Shown in pieces: positions 52,780 through 61,873 of a DNA stretch of 64,000 bases. Position 1 is the stretch's first letter; the number at the start of each line of letters is the position of its first letter. The position numbers and the translations under genes were made by a program. The stretch covers positions 186,001-250,000 of the forward strand of contig NZ_QPJM01000003.1 in the NCBI RefSeq assembly GCF_003337575.1, written 5' to 3'. The DNA comes from Phyllobacterium bourgognense (GTDB taxonomy: Bacteria; Pseudomonadota; Alphaproteobacteria; Rhizobiales; Rhizobiaceae). A model generated the notes under the pieces. It saw nothing but the letters and a program-made list of their open reading frames with translations, made no database searches and was not told where the DNA came from.

Positions 52780-54066
52780 ATGGCGCATCGGGCCCCCGGA
52801 ATCGAAACATTGGCGGTCCACGCCGGCGCCAGACCTGACCCTGAAACGGGCGCGCGGGTGACGCCGATCTATCAAACGACGGCGTTCGTCTTCGATGACG
52901 CGGAGCATGCGGCGTCCCTGTTTGGCCTGAAGGCTTTCGGCAATATCTACAGCCGAATCACCAATCCTACCAATGCGGTACTCGAAGAACGTGTCGCAGC
53001 ACTTGAAGGCGGAACAGCCGCACTGGCGGTTGCATCCGGTCACGCGGCACAATTTCTGATATTCCACACATTGATGCAGCCCGGGGATAACTTTGTCGCG
53101 TCGAACAAGCTTTACGGCGGGTCCATCAATCAATTTGGCCAGTCGTTCAAGTCCTTCGACTGGCATGTGCGCTGGGCAGACGGGACTGATCCCGCAGCAT
53201 TCGAGGCACAGATCGATAGCCGGACCCGCGCTATCTTTATCGAGAGCATCGCCAACCCCGGCGGCATCATTACCGACATCGAAGCTATCGCAAAAATCGC
53301 CCATCGGCATGGCCTTCCATTGATCGTCGACAACACGCTGGCGTCACCATATCTGATACGTCCGATCGACTATGGTGCTGATATTATTGTACATTCTGCA
53401 ACGAAGTTTCTCGGCGGTCATGGCAATTCCATGGGTGGGATCATTGTCGATTGCGGTACTTTCGACTGGTCGAAATCTGGAAACTACCCGCTGCTGTCGC
53501 AGCCGCGTCCCGAATATAATGGGGTGGTCTTGCACGACACCTTTGGCAATTTCGCCTTTGCCATCGCCTGCCGCGTGCTAGGTCTGCGTGATCTTGGTCC
53601 AGCGCTTTCGCCGTTCAATGCCTTCCAGCTTCTGACCGGCATCGAAACCTTGCCGCTGCGCATGCAGCGCCATTGCGACAACGCGCTTGAAGTTGCCAAG
53701 TGGTTGAAACAAAATGATAATGTGGGTTGGATCAGCTATGCGGGATTGGTAGATGATCCCTATAACGAGCTGCAGCAGAAGTACTCGCCGAGGGGTGCGG
53801 GCTCAGTTTTTACCTTCGGTTTGAAGGGTGGCTACGACGCCGGCGTCAAGCTCGTCGAGCATCTGGAGCTCTTTTCGCATCTCGCCAATATCGGCGATAC
53901 GCGATCGCTTGTGATTCACCCGGCTTCGACGACGCACCGACAACTTAGCGACGATCAGAAGATCGCGGCTGGCGCTGGTCCAGACGTGGTGCGGCTTTCG
54001 ATCGGCATCGAGAATGTTGCGGACATCATCGCCGATCTTGAACAAGCGCTGGCAAAGGCTGGGTAA
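52780..54066 (+). CDS. metY: O-acetylhomoserine sulfhydrylase (aminocarboxypropyltransferase)
   Basis: 428 residues. A PLP enzyme that makes homocysteine from O-acetylhomoserine and sulfide. TLAVHAGARPDPETGARVTPIYQTTAFVF at the start, YSRITNPTNAVLEERVAALEGG and the PLP lysine in HSATKFLGGHGN define the Met17/MetY group. A good AGGAG precedes the ATG. I looked for the SAM-II riboswitch often found before met genes in this order and did not see its conserved core in 52516-52779. Confidence 0.95.
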   Translation: MAHRAPGIETLAVHAGARPDPETGARVTPIYQTTAFVFDDAEHAASLFGLKAFGNIYSRITNPTNAVLEERVAALEGGTAALAVASGHAAQFLIFHTLMQPGDNFVASNKLYGGSINQFGQSFKSFDWHVRWADGTDPAAFEAQIDSRTRAIFIESIANPGGIITDIEAIAKIAHRHGLPLIVDNTLASPYLIRPIDYGADIIVHSATKFLGGHGNSMGGIIVDCGTFDWSKSGNYPLLSQPRPEYNGVVLHDTFGNFAFAIACRVLGLRDLGPALSPFNAFQLLTGIETLPLRMQRHCDNALEVAKWLKQNDNVGWISYAGLVDDPYNELQQKYSPRGAGSVFTFGLKGGYDAGVKLVEHLELFSHLANIGDTRSLVIHPASTTHRQLSDDQKIAAGAGPDVVRLSIGIENVADIIADLEQALAKAG

Positions 54067-54070
54067 CTCC

Positions 54071-54415
54071 ATGAAAAGCTTTGTTAAAATAGATTTCAGC
54101 GATATCGATCCCGAGCATGGCGCGCCGAATCCAGAGCGCGTCATTTCTGGCGATCCACAGTTCCGCACCTGGAATTGCGAGGAGGCGGAAGGCCATATCT
54201 ATGCGGGGATATGGGAGGCGACACCCGGCAAATGGCGCATCGCCTATGATGAATGGGAGTTCTGCCACATCCTTTCTGGGCGCTCCATCATCACGGAAGA
54301 GGGCGGCGACGAACGGCAGGTCGAGGCGGGCGACAGTTTCGTGCTGCGTCCCGGTTTCCGCGGAACTTGGGAAGTGCTCGAGACGACGCGCAAAGAATAT
54401 GTGATCAGGTTATAA
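54071..54415 (+). CDS. Cupin-domain protein (DUF861 type)
   Basis: 114 residues from the ATG at 54071; an earlier in-frame start lies inside metY. Single cupin barrel: VISGDPQFRTWN, GIWEATPGKWRIAYDEWEFCHILSG (motif 1, His in CHI) and GDSFVLRPGFRGTWEVLE (motif 2). This is the Cupin_3/(S)-ureidoglycine aminohydrolase-like group. It begins 4 bases after metY and is probably co-transcribed. Function is not assigned. Confidence 0.85.
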   Translation: MKSFVKIDFSDIDPEHGAPNPERVISGDPQFRTWNCEEAEGHIYAGIWEATPGKWRIAYDEWEFCHILSGRSIITEEGGDERQVEAGDSFVLRPGFRGTWEVLETTRKEYVIRL

Positions 54416-54423
54416 GCTAAGTG

Positions 54424-54762
54424 TCAGCTTTCGCTCGTGGACGTGAATAAAAGCGCCAACGGTCGTCCAGCAATCGCCCCTCCCATACTATCGGATAGTG
54501 GCAGAGGAACGACTTTGTCCAACGCCTCTATAACTGACGCAACAAAAACTCTTTTCTTGAAATCGTTGCCAGATAATTTCGAATAGGTCGCCACAGGTTT
54601 TCCAATCAAAGTTCCATCGCGACGCAATGAAAATCGTAATGTTATGGACATCCCGTTGCTGCCTGACGGTGGTTGCCAACAGGCGTAAAGTGCGGACCAC
54701 ATTTCGTCCAGGGAATTGATTGCTTGCCGGTTACCACACGTGGGGGTCTGGGGCGCTAGCAT
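54424..54762 (-). CDS. TonB/TolA C-terminal-like domain protein, hypothetical
   Basis: 112 residues. The segment LDEMWSALYACWQPPSG...MSITLRFSLRRDGTLIGKP, followed by FVASVIEALDKVVPLPLS, resembles the small TonB_C/TolA-C-like domain in rhizobial envelope proteins. No export signal is visible at the start, and an in-frame stop lies just upstream, so this may be a truncated form. Isolated, convergent with the cupin gene. Confidence 0.55.
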   Translation of the reverse strand: MLAPQTPTCGNRQAINSLDEMWSALYACWQPPSGSNGMSITLRFSLRRDGTLIGKPVATYSKLSGNDFKKRVFVASVIEALDKVVPLPLSDSMGGAIAGRPLALLFTSTSES

Positions 54763-55012
54763 TCGTTAATGAGCTACTTAGCGTTATATAGACTAAAGCT
54801 AACCAACCAAACTTTCTGCAGTTGAAAATGAACAAAATACGCCTCCGAAACATATGGCTAAAAACGCCACGCTACGTCTGGACGTTGGGTCAGGCAAGGT
54901 TCATGTGTGGAACATCTTGCGAAACCGGGTGGCGACGCCCTATGTATCGGTTAGTCTTCCACGAATCTGGGGTGGTTAAGCCCCTTATTCTCCAAAACGC
55001 TGAGGCCCACCG

Positions 55013-55642
55013 ATGAGAGACCCTATCGAAACAGCTATGAATCTCGTGCCAATGGTCGTCGAACAGACCAATCGGGGCGAGCGGGCCTATGATATATTTT
55101 CGCGCCTGCTGAAAGAACGCATCATCTTCATAACCGGACCGATCGAGGACGGCATGGCGACGCTTGTCTGCGCGCAGCTGCTTTTCCTTGAATCGGAGAA
55201 TCCGAAAAAAGAAATCAACATGTATATTAACTCGCCGGGCGGTGTCGTCACCTCCGGCATGGCAATCTACGACACCATGCAGTTCATCCGCCCAGCCGTG
55301 TCAACGCTGTGTTTCGGCCAAGCTGCATCCATGGGGTCGCTGCTGCTGACCGCTGGCGAGAAGGACATGCGTTTCGTTCTTCCCAATGCTCGCATCATGC
55401 TGCATCAGCCATCAGGTGGCTTCCAGGGACAGGCGTCAGATATCGAGCGTCATGCCCAGGATATCATCAAGTTGAAGCGCCGCCTGAACGAGATTTACGT
55501 CAAGCATACCGGCCGCGACTACGAGTCGATTGAACGTACCCTCGATCGCGATCATTTCATGACTGCGCAGGAATCACTCGAGTTCGGCCTGATCGACAAG
55601 GTGCTAGAATCGCGCGCTGTGCTCGAAGGCGATGCTAAGTAA
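55013..55642 (+). CDS. clpP: ATP-dependent Clp protease, proteolytic subunit
   Basis: 209 residues. Catalytic Ser in [11 protein letters not shown], His in [11 protein letters not shown] and Asp in the C-terminal FGLIDKV region. The N-terminus [31 protein letters not shown] is typical. It forms the double heptamer degraded-protein chamber that works with ClpX and ClpA. clpX follows after 210 bases. The leader (54763-55012) contains CTTGCGAAA and CTATGTAT spaced about 15 bases, a weak candidate for a heat-shock sigma factor site. Confidence 0.97.
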   Translation: MRDPIETAMNLVPMVVEQTNRGERAYDIFSRLLKERIIFITGPIEDGMATLVCAQLLFLESENPKKEINMYINSPGGVVTSGMAIYDTMQFIRPAVSTLCFGQAASMGSLLLTAGEKDMRFVLPNARIMLHQPSGGFQGQASDIERHAQDIIKLKRRLNEIYVKHTGRDYESIERTLDRDHFMTAQESLEFGLIDKVLESRAVLEGDAK

Positions 55643-55654
55643 CCGGCTAAATCG

Positions 55655-55695
55655 CGCATCAGGGTCGAAAATGAAGTTTTTTTGACCCCGATGCG
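55655..55695. repeat. Inverted repeat after clpP
   Basis: CGCATCAGGGTCGAAAA and its inverse TTTTTTGACCCCGATGCG form a long hairpin just downstream of the clpP stop. The CGCATCAG module recurs in the palindromic repeats at 4326-4445 and 36941-37046. No T-tail, so an attenuator or repeat is more likely than a classic terminator. Confidence 0.6.
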
Positions 55696-55852
55696 GACTT
55701 TCTGCCACATATGCGGCTTGCATAGAGCGGAGCAGACGTTACGTTAAGCCATTGGTGAGTTAGAGACGCCTATTCTACGAATGACTATTCACTTCCACCT
55801 GGAGGAAGTGGCGGACCCGGGAGAGCGGGACCGATACTGAAAGGAAACTGCA

Positions 55853-57127
55853 ATGAGCAAAGTCAGCAACGGCGGCGGCGATTCCAAGAATACGCTATAT
55901 TGCTCGTTTTGCGGGAAGAGCCAGCATGAAGTTCGCAAGCTGATTGCGGGCCCGACTGTTTTCATCTGCGATGAATGTGTCGAATTGTGCATGGACATCA
56001 TCCGCGAGGAAAATAAATCCTCGATGGTGAAATCCCGTGAAGGCGTCCCGACGCCGCAGGAAATCATGGCTGTTCTCGATGATTATGTCATCGGGCAGAA
56101 CCATGCCAAGCGTGTTCTCTCTGTCGCGGTCCATAACCACTACAAGCGGTTGGCCCACGCATCGAAAAACAATGAAGTCGAACTGGCGAAGTCCAACATT
56201 CTTCTCGTTGGGCCTACCGGTTGCGGCAAGACCTATCTGGCGCAATCCCTTGCCCGTATTATCGACGTGCCGTTTACGATGGCAGACGCGACGACGCTGA
56301 CGGAAGCCGGTTATGTCGGCGAGGATGTCGAGAACATCATTTTGAAGCTGTTGCAGTCGGCAGACTACAACGTCGAGCGGGCGCAGCGCGGCATCGTCTA
56401 TATCGATGAAGTCGACAAGATCAGCCGCAAGTCGGACAACCCGTCCATCACGCGTGATGTGTCGGGTGAGGGCGTCCAGCAAGCGTTGTTGAAGATCATG
56501 GAAGGCACCGTCGCTTCGGTACCGCCGCAGGGTGGTCGCAAGCATCCCCAGCAGGAATTCCTGCAGGTGGACACGACGAACATCCTGTTCATCTGTGGTG
56601 GCGCTTTCGCCGGTCTCGACAAGATCATCTCGGCTCGTGGTGAAAAGACCTCCATTGGCTTCAGCGCTGCGGTAAAGGCACCGGACGATCGTCGTGTTGG
56701 CGCGATCTTCCGCGAACTTGAGCCAGAAGATCTGCTGAAGTTCGGTCTTATCCCCGAATTCGTTGGTCGTCTGCCCGTTATCGCGACACTCGAGGATCTC
56801 GATGAGGTCGCGCTGGTGCAGATTCTGTCCGAACCGAAGAACGCTCTGGTTAAGCAGTATCAGCGCCTGTTCGACATGGAAAACGTCGAGTTGACGTTCC
56901 ATGAGGATGCGCTGAAGGCCATTGCCAAGCGGGCAATTGCTCGAAAGACCGGTGCGCGGGGATTGCGATCGATCATGGAGAAGATCCTTCTCGACACGAT
57001 GTATGAATTGCCAACACTTGATGGCGTCCAAGAGGTAGTGATCTCCGGTGACGTCGTGGAAGGCAGCTCGAGGCCTCTATATATTTATGCAGAGCGTAAG
57101 GAAGAAAAAGGCAATGTTTCCGCGTAA
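55853..57127 (+). CDS. clpX: ATP-dependent Clp protease, ATP-binding subunit ClpX
   Basis: 424 residues. The N-terminal zinc-binding domain has CSFCGKS and CDEC. Walker A is GPTGCGKT, Walker [11 protein letters not shown]; the pore loop GYVGEDVE and the ClpP-docking IGF loop ([10 protein letters not shown]) are present. Hexameric unfoldase that feeds substrates such as CtrA-type regulators to ClpP in alphaproteobacteria. AAAGGA precedes the ATG. A weak GC hairpin with a T-run follows. Confidence 0.98.
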   Translation: MSKVSNGGGDSKNTLYCSFCGKSQHEVRKLIAGPTVFICDECVELCMDIIREENKSSMVKSREGVPTPQEIMAVLDDYVIGQNHAKRVLSVAVHNHYKRLAHASKNNEVELAKSNILLVGPTGCGKTYLAQSLARIIDVPFTMADATTLTEAGYVGEDVENIILKLLQSADYNVERAQRGIVYIDEVDKISRKSDNPSITRDVSGEGVQQALLKIMEGTVASVPPQGGRKHPQQEFLQVDTTNILFICGGAFAGLDKIISARGEKTSIGFSAAVKAPDDRRVGAIFRELEPEDLLKFGLIPEFVGRLPVIATLEDLDEVALVQILSEPKNALVKQYQRLFDMENVELTFHEDALKAIAKRAIARKTGARGLRSIMEKILLDTMYELPTLDGVQEVVISGDVVEGSSRPLYIYAERKEEKGNVSA

Positions 57128-57461
57128 AGCATCGGAAATAGAGCACTGTAACGGCAAGGCTCCCCGTCTCGCGGAGCTTTTCTGTTTTGTATTAGGGTCG
57201 AAATCTGTGCATGGCATTGCAAGCGATTGCACTCGGACTGTCGTGAGCGCAGGATAGATTACGATTCTGTGAATGAGCTTGGAGCATGGGTGCTTGAAAC
57301 AAGCGGGCCTCCACTCCAAGTAAGTGTTAAGCTGCATAACTGGTAGTACGCCGCTCAATGCATGCGCCGCCAAAGTGGATCTCGATTTTGGATTTGGCCA
57401 TGCAGCTTAAAGGGTACCCGGACGTGGCGATCTGGCCGATTGGCCTGAGAAAGGACATAAA
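57128..57461. other. Intergenic region clpX-lon with weak terminator
   Basis: About 330 bases. A hairpin GGCTCC/GGAGC with following T-rich stretch (57156-57189) probably ends clpX transcription. CTTGAAAC at about 57293 could be the -35 of a heat-shock-type lon promoter, but no good -10 is found at the usual distance. No gene is seen. Confidence 0.5.
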
Positions 57462-59882
57462 ATGACGGTTGCAAGCAAGAAGACACCGGTGGGTGGCGAG
57501 AGCGGGCTTTATGCCGTTCTGCCGTTGCGCGATATTGTTGTCTTCCCCCACATGATCGTTCCACTCTTCGTTGGCCGTGAAAAATCCATTCGCGCGCTTG
57601 AGGAAGTTATGGGCGTCGACAAGCAAATCCTGCTTGCCACACAGAAGAACGCTGCGGACGACGATCCGCAGGCTGACGCGATCTATACGGTCGGCACTAT
57701 TGCCAACGTCCTGCAATTGCTGAAATTGCCAGACGGTACGGTCAAGGTATTGGTTGAAGGTATCGCCCGCGCTGAGATCACCAGTTTCAGCGAACGCGAG
57801 GATTATCACGAAGCCTCTGCCGTGACGCTTACAGAACCGGAAGAAGATCCGGTCGAGATCGAGGCACTAGCCCGTTCAGTGGTGTCGGATTTTGAAAACT
57901 ACGTAAAACTGAACAAGAAGATTTCGCCCGAAGTTGTTGGCGCCGCCGGACAGATCGAGGACTATTCGAAGCTGGCCGATACAGTCGCGTCGCATCTTGC
58001 GATCAAGATTCCTGAAAAGCAGGATATGTTGTCGATCCTTTCCGTGCGTGCGCGGTTGGAGAAGGCCATGTCCTTCATGGAGTCGGAGATCTCCGTTCTT
58101 CAGGTGGAGAAGCGTATCCGCTCGCGCGTCAAGCGCCAGATGGAGAAGACGCAGCGCGAATATTATCTGAACGAGCAGATGAAGGCGATCCAGAAGGAAC
58201 TTGGCGATGGCGAAGATGGCCGCGACGAGTCCGCCGAACTGGAAGACCGCATCAAGAAGACGAAGCTATCGAAGGAAGCACGCGAAAAGGCCAATGCGGA
58301 GCTGAAGAAGCTGCGTCAGATGAGCCCGATGTCCGCCGAGGCGACTGTCGTTCGTAACTATCTCGACTGGCTGCTGTCCATTCCGTGGGGCAAAAAGTCG
58401 AAGATCAAGAACGATCTGAACCTCGCTGACGAAGTCCTGGATACCGAGCATTATGGCTTGGACAAGGTCAAGGACCGCATTGTCGAATATTTGGCGGTGC
58501 AGGCTCGTTCGACCAAGATCAAAGGCCCTATCCTCTGCCTCGTCGGTCCTCCCGGCGTCGGCAAGACTTCGCTCGCCCGTTCGATCGCCAAGGCTACCGG
58601 CCGCGAATATATTCGCATGTCGCTTGGCGGTGTTCGTGACGAGGCCGAGATCCGTGGTCACCGCCGTACCTATATCGGTTCGATGCCCGGCAAGGTCATC
58701 CAGTCGATGAAGAAGGCGAAGAAGTCAAATCCGCTCTTCCTGCTTGATGAGATCGACAAGATGGGCCAGGACTTCCGCGGCGATCCGTCATCAGCGCTGC
58801 TGGAGGTGCTCGATCCGGAACAGAATTCCACGTTCATGGATCACTATCTTGAGGTCGAGTATGACCTTTCGAATGTGATGTTCGTGACGACAGCCAATAC
58901 GCTGAATATCCCAAGTCCCTTGATGGACCGCATGGAGATCATCCGTATTGCCGGTTACACGGAAGATGAGAAGCTGGAAATCGCCAAGCGGCACCTGCTG
59001 CCAAAGGCCATCCGCGATCATGCATTGCAGCCGAAGGAGTTCTCTGTCTCCGAAGACGCGATCCGCGCCATCATTCGCAACTATACGCGAGAGGCCGGTG
59101 TTCGTAACCTCGAGCGTGAATTGATGAAGCTGGCTCGCAAGGCCGTCACTGAAATCATGAAAACTCAGAAGAAGTCGGTGAAGGTCACGGATGCAAACAT
59201 CGATGAATATCTCGGGGTTGAGAAGTTCCGATTTGGACAGATCGATGGCGAAGACCAGGTTGGCGTGGTTACAGGCCTTGCCTGGACCGAAGTGGGCGGC
59301 GAGTTGCTGACCATTGAAGGCGTCATGATGCCCGGTAAGGGTCGCATGACGGTAACAGGCAATCTGCGCGACGTTATGAAGGAATCGATCTCGGCAGCGG
59401 CATCCTATGTCCGCTCGCGTGCCATCGATTTCGGCGTCGAGCCGCCACTGTTCGATCGTCGCGACATCCACGTGCACGTGCCGGAAGGTGCGACGCCCAA
59501 GGATGGTCCATCGGCCGGCGTTGCGATGGTCACAGCCATCGTCTCGATACTGACGGGCATTCCAGTCCGCAAGGATATCGCCATGACCGGCGAGATCACG
59601 CTGCGGGGCAGGGTGTTGCCCATCGGTGGTCTGAAGGAGAAGCTGCTCGCTGCGCTGCGCGGTGGCATCAAGACGGTTCTGATCCCGGAAGAAAACGCCA
59701 AGGACCTGGTGGAGATTCCGGACAATGTGAAGAACGGCCTTGAGATCATTCCAGTCAGCCACGCCAATGAAGTGCTCAAGCACGCACTGGTGCGCCAGCC
59801 GGAGCCAATCGAATGGACTGAACCGGCCCACGTGCCATCTTCGGTCGTCGAGGATGAAGCGGGCACTCAGATCGCTCATTAA
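57462..59882 (+). CDS. lon: ATP-dependent Lon protease
   Basis: 806 residues. LON substrate-binding domain (LPLRDIVVFPHMIVPLFVGR near the start), coiled region (REYYLNEQMKAIQKELG), AAA+ domain with Walker A GPPGVGKTSL and Walker B PLFLLDEIDKM, then the protease domain with catalytic Ser in DGPSAGVAMV and Lys in GGLKEKLLAALRGG. Degrades misfolded and regulatory proteins in the cytosol. AAAGGA precedes the ATG. Complete, normal length. Usually hupB follows in this order; here phage DNA begins within 150 bases. Confidence 0.98.
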   Translation: MTVASKKTPVGGESGLYAVLPLRDIVVFPHMIVPLFVGREKSIRALEEVMGVDKQILLATQKNAADDDPQADAIYTVGTIANVLQLLKLPDGTVKVLVEGIARAEITSFSEREDYHEASAVTLTEPEEDPVEIEALARSVVSDFENYVKLNKKISPEVVGAAGQIEDYSKLADTVASHLAIKIPEKQDMLSILSVRARLEKAMSFMESEISVLQVEKRIRSRVKRQMEKTQREYYLNEQMKAIQKELGDGEDGRDESAELEDRIKKTKLSKEAREKANAELKKLRQMSPMSAEATVVRNYLDWLLSIPWGKKSKIKNDLNLADEVLDTEHYGLDKVKDRIVEYLAVQARSTKIKGPILCLVGPPGVGKTSLARSIAKATGREYIRMSLGGVRDEAEIRGHRRTYIGSMPGKVIQSMKKAKKSNPLFLLDEIDKMGQDFRGDPSSALLEVLDPEQNSTFMDHYLEVEYDLSNVMFVTTANTLNIPSPLMDRMEIIRIAGYTEDEKLEIAKRHLLPKAIRDHALQPKEFSVSEDAIRAIIRNYTREAGVRNLERELMKLARKAVTEIMKTQKKSVKVTDANIDEYLGVEKFRFGQIDGEDQVGVVTGLAWTEVGGELLTIEGVMMPGKGRMTVTGNLRDVMKESISAAASYVRSRAIDFGVEPPLFDRRDIHVHVPEGATPKDGPSAGVAMVTAIVSILTGIPVRKDIAMTGEITLRGRVLPIGGLKEKLLAALRGGIKTVLIPEENAKDLVEIPDNVKNGLEIIPVSHANEVLKHALVRQPEPIEWTEPAHVPSSVVEDEAGTQIAH

Positions 59883-59896
59883 ACAGCGTTGAAGGA

Positions 59897-59932
59897 AAAG
59901 GCCGGGCAAGAAATTGCCCGGCCTTTTTTATT
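59897..59932 (+). terminator. Rho-independent terminator after lon
   Basis: Perfect stem AAAGGCCGGGCAA/TTGCCCGGCCTTT followed by a T-run, 15 bases after the lon stop. Confidence 0.94.
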
Positions 59933-60023
59933 CGTACCAGTGCGCTGATGATGCGCCTGCGCGGCACATGCTTATGGTGGCGAGCCTGCGCGTCGGATAT
60001 CAAAATGTATATTGATGAGGAAA

Positions 60024-60047
60024 TGGTGGGCGATGAGAGACTCGAAC
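60024..60047 (-). other. tRNA 3'-end fragment, probable left attachment site (attL) of the phage element
   Basis: Read on the minus strand, 24 bases match the last part of a tRNA: G-TTCGAGT T-loop, CTCTC half-stem, acceptor half ATCGCCC, A, CCA. The matching acceptor GGGCGAT is typical of tRNA-Val in this order. No T-stem 5' half or anticodon arm follows, so it is a fragment, as left when a phage integrates into a tRNA 3' end. The intact tRNA is expected, on the minus strand, at the right end of the element outside the window. Confidence 0.7.
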
Positions 60048-60113
60048 AGAATTTTAAGAAAAATCGAATGTGATATTCGCTCTAGGTTATTGATATTGCT
60101 TTGAATCTCTCAT

Positions 60114-60169
60114 CGGAAACTGCTACACAACGCTGCTACACAGACATGCTACACATGGAGCAGTTTCCG
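60114..60169. repeat. Three 13-bp-period TGCTACACA repeats inside an 11-bp inverted repeat, before the integrase
   Basis: TGCTACACA occurs at 60121, 60134 and 60147, a period of exactly 13 bases. The block is enclosed by CGGAAACTGCT (60114-60124) and AGCAGTTTCCG (60159-60169). It ends one base before the integrase ATG. Likely binding sites for the integrase, an excisionase or an autorepressor. Confidence 0.75.
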
Positions 60170-60170
60170 A

Positions 60171-61775
60171 ATGGCTATTACCGGCAACATTTCCCGCCGA
60201 AAAGGCACCGTAAATTATCAGGCAAGGTTGCGTGTTCCCGCCGATTTGCTGGACGTGGTGAAGCGTTCGGAGCTGACCAAATCACTTGGCACTAGCGACT
60301 ACCGGGAGGCCAAGAAAAAAGCCCGCGCGGTAATCGACGCATGGGAACGCGAGTTTGACGATCTTCGCGAGCGCCGCACCTTTACGGAAACAGACATGCG
60401 GGCAGCGGTGAGCGAACACTACCGGCGCGAGTTGGAGCGCGATCATGATGAACGAATGCGCCGACCAAGCGCCGAACAGATCGAGGCAGCAAAGCGAGCG
60501 ATGATAGAGGATGCACAGCGAACAGGACTCGATATTAATGATCCGTTCGCGGTCATGGACGCCTCGCTTGATTTCATGGCGTTGAAGGACCGCGCCAAAA
60601 TCGATGCACACAATCGAGGCGTGAGAGCGGATGTGCTTCAGCAACATCTGTCAACCGGCGAAACGGCGCTCATACAGTATGCAGCTGACGAGTTTATTGC
60701 GCGCCACAAGTTGATCATCGAAAAGGACAGTTCGGCCTACAAAGAACTGTGTCACCGGCTGCTTAGAGGCGAAATCGAATTCTTGAAGCGGACCTTCGAA
60801 CGCGACAGGGGAGATTACTCTGGCGCTCCCGCAGACCCTATCCTTTCCGATACCAACCTTGCGCCCCTCGACAACACGAGCTTTGAGGCCATTATCAAAG
60901 AGCAGGAGCGGCTATCGGAGAACGGGCTAGGGGGAGGCAGGAAGTCACCCCGGACATTCACCAAATATCGGACGCAAGTGGAAGGATTCGCCAAGTGGCG
61001 CGGAAGCAGTCGCGCTGCGACAGTTACGAAAGAGGAAGTCGAGCAATGGCGCGATCATCTGCTTAAAACCGATCAGCGTAAGACCGTCCGGGACAAGGTG
61101 GCAACCGTCAGGGCAGTTCTCAATTGGGGATTGAAGCAGTCGAACGGCAAGCTGTTTCCAAAGGGATTCCCGTTGGAGCACCTAGACCTCCCCATTGCTG
61201 AAGCCACGGATAGCGCCGGTAAGACCTATACGCTTACTCAAGCACAGAAGGTTCTCAAAGCCGCGCGCGCGCAAACCTTGCCACATTTCCGCTGGCTTCC
61301 TTGGCTTGCGGCATATTCCGGCGCGCGTATAGGCGAGCTTATCCAGCTTGAGAAGCGCGATATTTTCAACATTGGTGATGATTGGTTTTTTCAGATTCGG
61401 GTCGGTGGGGATCGCACGACAAAGACCATGAAGGGCAGGAAGGTTCCGATACATCCGGCCATTATCGAGGAAGGGTTCCTGTTGTTCGTGAACGCCGCAC
61501 CGCAAGGCCGATTGTTCACCCATGTCCGCGTTGAACAGAACACCCGCGACTGGATACGCGAGAAGGTGATGACCGGTAGGAAGGAAAACAATCCCGCACC
61601 TAATCATGGCTTCCGGCACCTGTTCGAAGACTTGCGCTTCGGCAAGCTTAGCCAAGAGGCAGCTTATTACATCACCGGTCGCTCTATGTCTGGCTCCGGC
61701 GCCCTCTATGGCAAATCCGATACGATGTTGCCTGCATTGGCAGAAGAAATGCGGAAATTTCCCGTAATTCTGTAA
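60171..61775 (+). CDS. Tyrosine recombinase/phage integrase
   Basis: 534 residues, longer than lambda Int. The N-terminus (about 1-60) has an arm/DUF6538-like domain (YQARLRVPADLLDVVKRSELTKSLGT). A SAM-like core-binding domain spans about 240-345, and the catalytic domain about 350-534: Arg in YSGARIGEL (~386), Lys in MKGRKVPIHP (~421), HGFRH (~479-483) and the nucleophile Tyr at about 513 (GALYGKS). The usual second His position is not obvious (ITGRSMSGSG). It is adjacent to the tRNA-fragment att site, and its start codon directly follows the triple repeat, so it may be autoregulated. Confidence 0.93.
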   Translation: MAITGNISRRKGTVNYQARLRVPADLLDVVKRSELTKSLGTSDYREAKKKARAVIDAWEREFDDLRERRTFTETDMRAAVSEHYRRELERDHDERMRRPSAEQIEAAKRAMIEDAQRTGLDINDPFAVMDASLDFMALKDRAKIDAHNRGVRADVLQQHLSTGETALIQYAADEFIARHKLIIEKDSSAYKELCHRLLRGEIEFLKRTFERDRGDYSGAPADPILSDTNLAPLDNTSFEAIIKEQERLSENGLGGGRKSPRTFTKYRTQVEGFAKWRGSSRAATVTKEEVEQWRDHLLKTDQRKTVRDKVATVRAVLNWGLKQSNGKLFPKGFPLEHLDLPIAEATDSAGKTYTLTQAQKVLKAARAQTLPHFRWLPWLAAYSGARIGELIQLEKRDIFNIGDDWFFQIRVGGDRTTKTMKGRKVPIHPAIIEEGFLLFVNAAPQGRLFTHVRVEQNTRDWIREKVMTGRKENNPAPNHGFRHLFEDLRFGKLSQEAAYYITGRSMSGSGALYGKSDTMLPALAEEMRKFPVIL

Positions 61776-61873
61776 ACTCATTAATATTTTCTAGGTATTT
61801 TTACCTATTAGTATTTGCATATAGTCCTTACACATGAGACAATATTCTTACGTTGTGAGCGTAGGAATGTTTT

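Noticed and set aside
54822-55016. 64-codon open frame before clpP
   Set aside because: No ribosome site, no family pattern, and it overlaps the probable clpP promoter region.
60121-60155. Triple repeat as a CRISPR array
   Set aside because: Repeat unit is 9 bases with 4-base gaps, far too short for CRISPR repeats and spacers; no cas genes nearby.
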